Assembly: GCF_902167145.1 (NCBI RefSeq)
Contig: NC_050099.1
Span: 246,462,588-246,526,587, forward strand
Length of the DNA stretch: 64,000 bases
Source: Zea mays
Lineage: Eukaryota > Streptophyta > Magnoliopsida > Poales > Poaceae
Direction: 5' to 3'
Both the position numbers and the translations under genes were made by a program. Positions 11,960 to 22,844 of the stretch are shown piece by piece (the first letter of the stretch is position 1; every line of letters starts with the position of its first letter). The notes under the pieces are model-generated. The model saw only the letters and a list, made by a program, of their open reading frames with translations, was not told the DNA's origin and searched no databases.

Positions 11960-14900
11960 TGTAGGTTTATGCATCCGGGGCTTAAGTTGGATTATTGATA
12001 GCGAATGCACAAACCACATGACTGGGGAGAAAAGGATGTTCTCCTCCTACGAGAAAAACGATGATCCCCAAAGAGCTATCACATTCGGGGATGGAAATCA
12101 AGGTTTGGTCAAAGGACTTGGTAAAATTGCTATATCACCTGATCATTCTATTTCTAATGTTTTTCTTGTAGATTCTTTAGATAACAATTTGCTGTCTGTT
12201 TCTCAATTATGCAAAATGAGTTACAACTGTCTTTTTACGGATATAAGTGTTACTGTCTTTAGAAAAAGTGATGATTCAGTAGCATTTAAGGGAGTACTCG
12301 AGGGTCAGCTATACTTAGTTGATTTCAATAGAGCTGAACTCGATACTTGCTTAATTGCTAAGACTAATATGGGTTGGCTCTGGCATCGCCGACTAGCCCA
12401 TGTTGGGATGAAGAATCTTCATAAGCTTCTAAAGGGAGAACACATTTTGGGACTAACCAATGTTCATTTTGAGAAAGACAGAGTTTGTAGCGCATGTCAA
12501 GCAGGGAAGCAAGTTGGTGCCCACCATCCACACAAGAACATCATGACGACCGACAGGCTGCTTGAGCTACTCCACATGGATCTATTCAGCCCGATCGCTT
12601 ACAAAAGCATCGACGAGAGTAAGTATTGTCTTGTAATTGTGGATGACTATTCTCGCTTCACTTGGGTGTTCTTTTTGCAGGAAAATTCACAAACCCAAGA
12701 GATCTTAAAGGGATCCTTGAGACGAGCTCAAAATGAGTTCGGATTAAGGATCAAAAAAATAAGAAGCGACAACGGGACGAAATTTAAGAACTCTCAAATT
12801 GAAGGCTTTCTTGAGGAGGAGGGCATCAAGCATGAGTTATCTTCTCCCTACAAACCTCAACAAAATGGTGTAGTGGAGAGGAAGAATATAACTCTATTGG
12901 ACATGGCGAGGACCATGCTTGATGAGTACAAGACACCGGATCGGTTTTGGGCGGAAGCAATCAACACTGCTTGCTACTCCATTAACCGGCTCTACCTTCA
13001 CCGAATCCTCAAGAAGACATCATATGAACTCCTAACCGGTAAAAAGCCCAATGTTTCATATTTTAGAGTCTTTGGTAGCAAATGCTTTATTCCTGTTAAA
13101 AGAGGTAGAAAATCTAAATTTGCTCCTAAGGTTGTAGAAGGCTTTTTACTTGGTTATGACTCAAACACAAGGGCATATAGAGTCTTCAACAAATCTACTG
13201 GATTAGTTGAGGTTTCTTGTGACATTGTGTTTGATGAGACTAATGGTTCTCAAGTAGAGCAAGTTGATCTTGATGATTTAGATGACGAAGAGGCTCTGTG
13301 CGTTGCATTAAGGAACATGTCCATTGGGGATGTGTTTCCTAAGGAATCCGAAGAGCCTACACAAGTACAAGATCAACTGTCATCTTCCAATCAAGCATCT
13401 CCACCAACCCAAGATGAGACCAGGCTCAAGACAATGAAGATGAAGATCAAGAGAATGAGCCACCTCAAGAGGGGGACAATGGTCAAGGGGGAGATGATAA
13501 TGATCAAGAAGTACAAGGTCAAAGACCGCCACACCCAAGAGTCCACCAAGCGATTCAAAGATCACCCCGTGAACTCCATCCTCGGCGATATTCATAAGGG
13601 GGTAACAACTCGATCTCGAGTCACACATTTTTGTGAGCATTACTCTTTTGTGTCTTCTATTGAGCCATACAGGGTGGAAGATGCACTAAGAGATTCGGAT
13701 TGGGTGCTGGCAATGCAAGAGGAACTCAACAACTTCACGAGGAATGAGGTATGGCATTTAGTTCCTCGTCCTAACCAAAATGTTGTAGGAACCAAGTGGG
13801 TTTTCCGCAACAAGCAAGATGAGCATGGTGTGGTGACAAGGAACAAAGCCCGACTTGTGGCCAAGGGATATTCACAAGTTGAAGGTTTGGATTTCGGTGA
13901 AACCTATGCACCCGTAGCTAGGTTTGAGCCAATTCGTATATTACTTGCCTATGCTACTTACCATGGCTTTAAGCTCTATCAAATAGACGTGAAAAGTGTC
14001 TTCCTCAATGGACCAATCAAGGAAGAGGTCTATGTTGAGCAACCTCCCGGCTTTGAAAATAGTGAGTACCCTAATCATGTTTACAAACTCTCTAAGGCGC
14101 TTTATGGGCTCAAGCAAGCCCCAAGAGCATGGTATGAATGCCTAAGAGATTTCCTTATCACTAATGGCTTCAAAGTCGGTAAAGCCGATCCTACACTTTT
14201 TACTAAAACCATTGCAAATTATTTGTTTGTATGCCAAATTTACGTTGATGACATCATATTTGGGTCTACTAACAAATCTACTTGTGAAGAGTTTAGTAGG
14301 ATAATGATTCAAAAATTCGAGATGTCAATGATGGGGGAGTTGAAGTATTTCCTAGGATTTCAAGTAAAGCAACTCCAAGAGCGCACCTTCATCGGCCAAA
14401 CTAAGTACATTCAAGACATACTCACCAAGTTTGGAATGAAAGATGCCAAGCCCATCAAGACACCCATGGGAACTAATGGGTATCTCGACCTCGACACGGG
14501 AGGTAAATCCATAGATCAAAAGGTATACCGGTCGATGATAGGATCTTTACTCTATTTATGTGCATCTCGACCGGATATTATGCTTTCTGTATGCATGTGT
14601 GCAAGGTTCCAAGCCGATCCTAAGTAAGTTCACCTTAGGGCCGTGAAAAGAATCTTGAGATATTTAGTTCATACACCTAAGTTTGGTCTTTGGTACCCAA
14701 GGGATCCACCTTTGATTTAATAGGTTATTCAGATGCTGATTGGGCAGGGTTTAAAATTGATAGGAAGAGCACATTAGGGACTTGTCAGTTTCTAGGGAGA
14801 TCCCTGGTGTCTTGGGCTTCAAAGAAACAAAACTCAGTAGCTCTTTCTACCGCCGAAGCCGAGTATATTTCTGTAGGCCATTGTTGCACGCAATTACTTT

Positions 14901-15193
14901 GGATGAGGCAAACCCTTAGGGACTATGGCTACAAATTGAGCAAAGTCCCTCTCCAATGTGATAATGAGAGTGCAATCCGCATGGCGGATAATCCCGTTGA
15001 ACACAGCCACACTAAGCACATATCCATTCGGTATCACTTTTTGAGGCATCACCAACAAAGGGGGGATATCGAGATAGTTTATGTTAGCACCAAAGAACAA
15101 TTAGCCGATATCTTTACCAAACCATTAGATGATAAAACCTTTACCAAACTTAGGAATGAGCTAAACATTCTTGATTCTCAGAATTTTGATTGA
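11960..15193 (+). pseudogene. pol (protease, integrase, RT, RNase H), Sirevirus copy C
   Basis: The longest open part is 12018-14627 (869 codons). The protease motif reads [13 protein letters not shown], with DSG changed to DSE. Next come gag-pre-integrase ([28 protein letters not shown]) and the integrase core D (HMDLFS), D (RSDNGTKF), E (VVERKN). RT follows with [12 protein letters not shown] and an intact YVDD ([13 protein letters not shown]). TAA at 14626-14628 stops the frame. A 1-bp loss near 14700 shifts the RNase H part (14690-15193), which keeps YSDADWAG, ALSTAEAEYIS and the KHISIRYHFLR end. Almost complete but not functional. Confidence 0.9.
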
Positions 15194-16056
15194 TACTTTG
15201 CACACATAGCTCATTTACATACCTTTGATCATATCTCTTTTATGTCTACGACTAATGTGTTTTCAAGTGTATTCCAATGCTAAGTCGTAGATTGAAAGGG
15301 AAATGGAGTCTTCGGCGAAGACAAGGCTTCCACTCCACTCTATCGGTATTGTTTACCCTTCGCCGTCACTCCGCATCACTCTCCACTTTGGTATAATCTT
15401 CACTCTTATTACTCATACCATTAAGGAGAAAGTAAAGAGGGCTCACAAGTCTATGTTTTTGGCGATTAATGCCAAAGGGGAGAGAGTATTAGCCCAAAGC
15501 AAAAGGACCGACCGCACCACCACGCCAATTTCAAAAAATTCCGAAATAAAGATTTCAATTAGTATCTTTCAATTTAGTATTTCTCTAAGAAATTCTATTT
15601 CAATTGGTATCTTATGGTGAAATGTTTAAAAGAGAATTTTTCAATATTGGTATCTGAAATATTTAATCTTCTTTCATTTGGTAAAATCCTCTTGAACACT
15701 AAGAGGAGAATTTCATTCAGGGGGAGTTTTGTTTAAGTCAGAGGAAAAACATTTGAAACAGGGGGAGAAAATCTCAAATCTTGAAAATGCTTCTCGAAAC
15801 CTTATTCATATACCTTTGACTATTTGCAAAAAGACTTTGAAAATAATTTCCAAAAAGATTTGCAAAAACAAAACAAGTGGTGCAAATGTGGTCCAAAATG
15901 ATAAAAGAAAGAAAGCAATCCATGCATATCTAATGAAAGTATAAATTGGTTCATTTCGAAGCAATCTTTGCACTTGCCTTATGCAAACTAGTTCAATTCT
16001 GCACTTATATATCTGCTTTGGTTTGTGTTGGCATCAATCACCAAAAAGGGGGAGAC
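15194..16056 (+). other. Non-coding 3' region of Sirevirus C with repeated polypurine tracts
   Basis: No credible gene between the pol stop and the 3' LTR. Three purine tracts are visible: AGGGGGAG near 15719, AGGGGGAGAAAA near 15760, and AAAAAGGGGGAGA at 16043-16055, directly before the LTR. The last is the functional-position polypurine tract. Repeated tracts are a known feature of Sirevirus 3' regions. Confidence 0.75.
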
Positions 16057-17635
16057 TAAAAGGGAAATAGGGTCAAACCTTTTTCCTAAATGATTTTGGT
16101 GGTTGAAATGCCCAACACAAATAATTGGACTAACTAGTTTGCTCTAGATTATATGTTCTACAGGTGCCAAAGGTTCCACACAAACCAATAAAAAGATCTA
16201 AGTTAGGGTTCAAAATAAAGGAGCAAAAGAAACCGAAGAGAACCCTGGTCTGGTGCACCGGACTGTCCGGTGTGCCACCGGACAGTGTCCGGTGCCCAGG
16301 GCCGATCGACTTCAAACTTGCCACCTTCGGGATTCTGGAAGAGCCGCTCCGCTATAATTCACCGGACTGTCCGGTGTGCCAGCGGAGCAACGACTAAGAA
16401 GCGCAATGGTCGACTCCAACGGTCGCCAGCAACGTGAACAGTGCGCGGACAGTTCGGGCAGAGTCAGAGCAGCGTCAGAAGGCGCACCAGACAGTGAACA
16501 GTACCTGTCCGGTGCGGCACCGGACTGTCCGGTGGCCCAAGCTGTCAGAGCTCCAACAGTCGAAACCGTCAGAACCCTAACGATTGGGTGACGTGGCTGG
16601 CGCACCGGACTGTCCGGTGCGCCCATCGACAACAGCCTCCCCAACGGCTGTTTTGGTGGTTGGGGCTATAAATACCCCCAACCACCTCTATTCAAGGCAT
16701 CCAAATTTCCGGCATATTGCATTCAATACAAGAGCTCTAGACTTTACTCCAAGACACAAACAAGAGATCAAATCCTCTCCAAATTCCAAAACCACTCCAA
16801 ACACTTAGTGACTTGTGAGAGAGATATTTTCGTGTTCATTTGAGTTCTTGTTGCTTGGATCGCTTTTCTTTTTCCCCTTTCTTGTTCTTCAAGACACTTG
16901 TAACTAAAGCAAATGACACCAAGTTGTGGTGGTCCTTGTAGGGGTCTAAGGTAGTGTTTGGTTAGGAGCCAAGTAGAACGGAGCCGTTCCATCCCTGATT
17001 CTAAGAACGGAGCCGCTCTGTTCTGTGTTTGGTAAGCTGGAACGGAGCGGCTCCGTTTTTTGTTTGGTTGCAGAGTGAACTGGAACGGAGCGGCTCTGTT
17101 TTTTGTTTGGTTGCAGAGGGAGGCGCGCGAGCTGCTGCGCACGGATGGGAGGGCGAGATGTGGGAGCGGGTTGGAAACGGAGCGGCTCCGTCCCATTGAT
17201 TTTTTGGAGTGGGATGGTTCCGGATCTGAGGAGAATATTCTTTAATCGGAGCCACTCCGTTCTAGTTACTTTGTAACCAAACAACAACAAAACTGAGATA
17301 AAACGGCTCCGTTCTACTTAGCTCTTCAACCAAACACTACCTAAGTGACCCGTTTGATTAAGGAGAAAGCTCACTCGATGTAGGTGACCGTTTGAGAGAG
17401 GGAAAGGGTTGAAAGAGACCCGGTCTTTGTGACCACCTCAACGGGGACTAGGTTTACAAGAACCGAACCTCGGTAAAACAAATCACCGTGTCACTCTCTT
17501 TATTCCTTGGTTGATTTGTTTTCGCTCTCTCTTTTGGACTCGAATTTATTTCTAACGCTAACCCCGGCTTGTAGTTGTGCTTAAAGTTTATAAATTTCAG
17601 TTTTCGTCTATTCACCCCCTTTTAGGCGATTTTGA
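16057..17635 (+). repeat. 3' LTR of Sirevirus copy C
   Basis: It begins TAAAAGGGAAATAGG (TG start decayed to TA) and ends TTAGGCGATTTTGA (CA end decayed to GA). Palindromes such as CACCGGACTGTCCGGTG lie between 16256 and 16622. It contains a 392-bp MITE; without that and its duplicate 3 bp it is about 1184 bp, matching LTR A. It ends about 350 bp before the GCN1 start codon, on the same strand, so it could affect the promoter. Confidence 0.9.
16950..17341. mobile_element. Tourist-like (PIF/Harbinger-type) MITE in LTR C
   Basis: Perfect 14-bp terminal inverted repeats (GGTAGTGTTTGGTT) are flanked by the 3-bp duplication TAA at 16947-16949 and 17342-17344. Inside are at least six copies of an AACGGAGC / GCTCCGTT core in both directions. 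The 3-bp TAA target fits PIF/Harbinger-type MITEs; the family assignment is inferred from that and the GTTTGGTT end. Confidence 0.85.
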
Positions 17636-17640
17636 GTATG

Positions 17641-17985
17641 AATCCGTCACTTTCTAGATTCTAAACCATATGGATACCTCCATCTTCCTCAGAATGTAAT
17701 CCTAACGATAGTCATATTCTCTCCACAGTCAGATTCTTTTCACAATTAGATTCTAAAAAAAGCTGGTTAGAAAAAAGTTGAACCGCTCTAATTGTGGCAA
17801 ACTAGAGTGACCAGTTTGACAATTTTCTCCCTGCCAGCGGTCTCGGACATAAACCCCAATCAACTTGGCAGCCCTCTCTAACCCTGTCTGCGGCTGCGAG
17901 CACACACCACACTAGGCACTAGCACACCTCCCCTCTCAGGCTCTCAGCGCCCCGCCGCCGCCACGCAATTGCCAGTCCTCGCGAT
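17641..17985 (+). promoter_or_regulatory. GCN1 5' flank and probable 5' UTR
   Basis: This is all that separates the retroelement LTR from the start codon. The first half is AT-rich and the last ~100 bp is GC/CT-rich (CCCCGCCGCCGCCACGC), typical of a grass 5' UTR. No convincing TATA box is visible. Promoter extent is inference; there is no sequence proof of the transcription start. Confidence 0.4.
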
Positions 17986-18115
17986 ATGGGCGCGCAAGAG
18001 GAGGCAGTGGACGAGATGCTGCGCGCCGCCGCCGCCGAGGTTTCAACCTCCTCGGTGAAGCGCCGCCTCCGCATCTTCCACCACACCCTACCTCCTCTCA
18101 TCGCGAAGGCCATAG
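17986..18115 (+). CDS. GCN1: GCN1 exon 1
   Basis: The ATG in GATATGGGCGCGCAAG opens 43 codons ([19 protein letters not shown]...). The donor is ATAG|GTACTC, leaving one base that completes a Glu codon with exon 2. The GC content and alanine run are typical of a grass first exon. This is the first ATG that keeps frame with exon 2; no upstream in-frame alternative is seen. Confidence 0.85.
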
Positions 18116-21100
18116 GTACTCATACTCACCCCACCATCGTCTCCGCTGTCCTATGTCGGGACCGCGCCCACCATCATCTGCGGGTTTCGGTCTTCCTCCT
18201 GTGCCTCGCGTGAGGGGCTCAGGGCTCTGCGACCGGACGGACTTTTGACGATGTTTGCGCGCGCTGGATCTCCTCGTAGACTGTGACGGTGTTGCGTGTT
18301 TGTTTTTATGTGCAATTCCGCTCGAACTGCAGCGGATCGAGGCTTGTTAGCTCAGAGCTCTCATGCTTGTGCAGACGTGCATGTGCTGAGCAGCCCCGGT
18401 CCAATGATTTTGAGGGCCCGGGCGAACTGATCGTGGTGGGCCCTCTAGACTATAAAAAAAATTCTATATTATGCAGCGGAGCATATTAATACTCCGTAAA
18501 TAAATGATGATGCGTATTGATTTTTTTTTTTAAATATAAGAAGCTAGATAATATACATCGATATAGATTAGCACTTCGTAGTTTGAAAAATAAGAACGAC
18601 GATCGCCAAATAACCTAAATTCTGATTGCTCGACCGTGCGTGTCTGGAGGCTAGCGCAGTGGTTCCCAGCTCCCTGGAATCCTGGAGGGTTGGATCGGCG
18701 AGATGGCGAACGACGATCGCGTGGAGGGTGTGGTCTCATAGACGCTCGGGGACGTGAGCGTGACGACTGGGCAGTGGGCAACACGTGCCACGTGGTCCGT
18801 ATGCGCCGGACGTCCGTGTGCCCAGCCCTCCTACCTTGTTGGCTACCTATACTATTTTACTACTAGCATATAACCCGTGCTAACGCTACGTTCCTGAGAA
18901 GAGGAGAGGGGTGGACGATGACGGTGGTGGCGCGAGGAGAGGGATTGATGGCGGTGGGGACGCGAGGAAGGGAGGGCTAAAGGATGATCAAATAATATTG
19001 TTCATTAAATTTGAGTGAGCAAAAGAGATGATTTTATTCAACGATCTGAACCGTTGATTTTGATGTTATGTTAAATATGGGTGCAATTTGTTTGATGGAT
19101 TTCGTAAATATTATAGGTGTGTGGGTTATTTGGTTGGATGGGTTTTGTAAAGTGTAAACTGGTGTATTATATGGTGTTATAGATACTAAATATTGGGCCC
19201 CCGGCCGTCGTCTCCGTCGCATAGGCTCAGGGCCGGCCCTGGTGCTGAGCAGCCCGTGTGGAATTTCTGCTGAGATTAGCGTGTGGCTCTGTTGAGCTTC
19301 TGTGACCATATATATTTTTCGATGCTCACCTTCTCGATTACTCGTCTTAACCTCTTCTATCTGTGGTGTATCGTAGTTGCCGATCATGCATAGGTCAGCA
19401 CCAACTAGCTGTGTAGTTTGAATTGCTTGGATGCACATGCCTTGATACAGCAGGGCTGTCCTATGGATTATTCTGTTGCATATCTTGTAGTGATCAGGGC
19501 AAGGCCTTTTGACTCATGTTAATAGCCTATTCTATTATGGTCCAACAATTCGAGACAGGCATGAGAGCTCATGTGCAGTGCAACTTGAGCCTACTGTGAG
19601 ATACATGATTGCCGTGACATTAAAGCGTTCATGTGTTATTTGGATCATATCAGGATTTCATTGTGCAGACCATGCACTAACACCAATGCTAATGACGCTG
19701 CAACTAGATTTCTTGTGATCTTATTGTTATGCTTAAGCTATGCTTCAATACGATTTCAGCCGGTTATTTATCTGGCTAGGTTGTTACCACCACGTAGTTC
19801 TAGTGCTTAGTTGTGTCTGGACAATTGCCAATATTTTGGACACAACATTTTATCATAGTGGATTTAATGAACTTTGAGAAAGACATGTGCTATTAGGTTA
19901 CCCAAACCGAACTTTCCTTCAGATCGTGTGTTAATGTTCTTTTTTTTTCTGGCTAAACCTAAAAAACATTCAGATATACAGATGCTAAGACAAGTTATCT
20001 GCCACTATCCTAGACAAATAGCTTTTCATTTTTGGGTGTGTGCGTGCTGCGAATTGTGATCTCTCTCTCTCTCTCTCAAGTATGAACTTTTGTCCCTCTG
20101 CAGATTCATTTTCCATGTGAATATACATGCTTGTGCTGCTCATTTATTCAATACTTACTCAGTCATTATGAAACCATTTTTCTTAGATTACTTTGTTTTA
20201 CATGCAGAGTCACCGTCAGATACTGTATTGTTAGTCGATCTCATTTTCCAGACATTGCCAATATATGACGATCGAGCATCACGAAAAGCAGTAGACGATT
20301 TGGTTATTCAGGCTCTTGGTGAACCCACCTTCATGAAGCCCTTTGCTGCGGTACTTGTACAATCTATGGAAAAGAATCTAAAGGTTACAAACCCCCTTAC
20401 AAGCTTAAAGCTTCTCAGATGGTCACACTATCTTCTGAAATGGAGTCAGTTTGCCACACTTACAAAAGGCGCCTTTACCAGACTGGCCAATGCACAAGCA
20501 GTCTTATGTCAAGTCCTTATGGATGGGTCCTTCCGTCGGCGCCGGACTTGCAAACAGTTATTCATTCATCTCTTCTCCGAGGTAATTATTGGCAATGGTA
20601 AATAAATTTAGATCAAATCATAATTGTCTCCTACCCATATCTTATCTAGTTCCATTTTCCAGCACAGTGGAATATATAAGATGTACATAGAGGAGCTCAG
20701 AGATTTAAGGATTTCCATGAGAGATTCTCCTGCATTTTTGAATCTAATACTGGATTTTACCATTACCTCTCCATCATTATCCACTCAGTACCAGGTAAAC
20801 CTTCAACTTCATATTTGATCTGCATTTTCAGCTGTTAGTGATCAAGCAATTATGTATCTATCAAATGTTTGACCTAATTTATGAAGCCTTTTGCGGATTT
20901 TCTCATGTGTTTGACGATATGTTCTATCATTTGCAGTCAGTATTCCTTGATTTGTATGTCAAAATCATCTTGAGTTCAAAAGATCGGCCACCGAAAGCAG
21001 CCACTGAAGCTTTTAAGCCTCTTTTCTTGAACATTGGGCATGAGGATTTTAAGAATACTATTATACCATCATGCATAAAGATGCTGAAAAGAAATCCTGA

Positions 21101-22752
21101 AATCGTACTACAGTCTATTGGATATCTTCTTAAGACAGTCCATTTAGACCTAAGCAAGTATTCCATGGAGTTTATGCCAGTTGTTCTGCATCAAGCTCGG
21201 CATTCAGATGAAGAGAGGAGGATTAATGCTTTGAGTATTATAGGAACACTAAGTGAGAAGTCAAGTGATCCAGATGCTCTACCTTCCATGGTCAATGCTA
21301 TCAAAGCTGTTTTAGGAGGTATTGCATGTATTTTTATTTCCTAATATCTATCGACCTATCATGTTCAGTGGTGTTATCGCTTAACTCATTTTTAATGCAT
21401 GTTCCAGTTTGCAATTTTGTGCTGTAATTCATATATCTCTTGACAAACTTGGTTTGGGCAGGCTCAGAAGGAAAACTATCACTTCTATACCAGAGAATTG
21501 GAATGATAAATGCTTTAGAGCAGCTATCAAGATCTCCTCCAAAGCAAATAGGCAGACTTGCCCCCTCAGTATCAACTTTCCTTCTAACGTGTTACAAGGA
21601 TGATGGTAAAGTTCCATTTTATGCTTTTTAGCCTCATCTAATGAAATTGATTCATAGTTTTTCTGTATTATCTTATTACAGGTATCGAGGAAGTGAAATT
21701 GGCGATTCTATCAGCAATAGGGTCCTGGGCTTTGGTATCAGCTGAAGCTGTCCAACCAGATGTTGTTTCATTTATTGCTGCAGGCTTGAAAGAGAAAGAC
21801 ACTTTAAGGAAGGGGCATCTGAAATTTTTACGAGTTATATGCAAAAACTCTGAGTCTTTAACAAAGGTAAGGGAGTAACTTCCAGTTTTGTATACATAAT
21901 GAACCATCATCCTGTTCACTACATTTTTTTAATAAAACTAGACTCTGGGGAAAGGTGCCCCAATGGCATTTATTTTAAGAAGAGACTGTAATTCTGGGTC
22001 TAGACAAGGTCCTGAAGGCTGCCTGCCCAGGCGGTGTCCGTTAGGACCCTTTTTCTCCTCTTAATATAATGTCACACAGCCCTCCTGTGGTTCAGAAAAA
22101 AGGGGAACACCACCAGGGCTCAAACCCTGGTGGGGGCATCTAATTTGACGGACCTACCACCTAGTAGTGCGTCTGCTTTTATTATCATTATTATGCTTTT
22201 CTTTGCTTAAGGAAGAGTGGTTCAATGGCTGAAAAAATGCAGGCACTAAAGGCTCATATTAACTATTAATAAAACTGATCTGCTCCAGGTTGCTTCTTTA
22301 TTGGATCATTTGATTCAGTTGTCAAAAACTGGCTTCAGCAAGGCAACACAGCGGTTGGATGGAATCTATGCACTCTTTGCAGTATCAAGGCTTGCTGCTG
22401 TTGATACAAAAGCAGGTTTTCTACAATTTCTTCTTGCATCCAAGTTCTTTTTTGTATACTTGCCAGCATATTTTGCCTTAAATGTGGTTTGATGAATATG
22501 CAGATGGTGCCATTCTGAAGGAGAAACTGTGGACATTGATTGCTCAAAATGAACCCTCATTGATCTCTTTACAGTTGGTAATTCTGTTCTGAGTTTCCAC
22601 CAAGAATAATTTGTTCTCCTGCAAAATGACACGAGAAGTGGACACACTTCAGCATCTCACAGACCTTTTTATTTATTATTTAGAACCTGATGAGTTACTA
22701 CATTATAAAATCTGCATATGTGTTATAGTTGCTATTGTTACTAACCTTGGAT

Positions 22753-22844
<92 letters not shown>

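Larger units (their letters stand above)
11108..17635 (+). mobile_element. Sirevirus copy C (Opie/Ji-like), 5' end cut off by copy B
   Basis: It begins abruptly inside gag at 11108 where copy B was inserted, and runs through gag C-terminus, pol, a 0.9-kb non-coding stretch, polypurine tracts and the 3' LTR. The missing 5' LTR and gag start should lie left of the window. GTATG at 17636-17640 is the expected right-hand target duplication. Products closely match copy A. It is the innermost neighbour of GCN1. Confidence 0.9.

Noticed and set aside
22118..22134. tRNA gene suggested by a B-box-like sequence
   Set aside because: No acceptor stem or anticodon arm could be traced, so it fits a SINE better than a tRNA.
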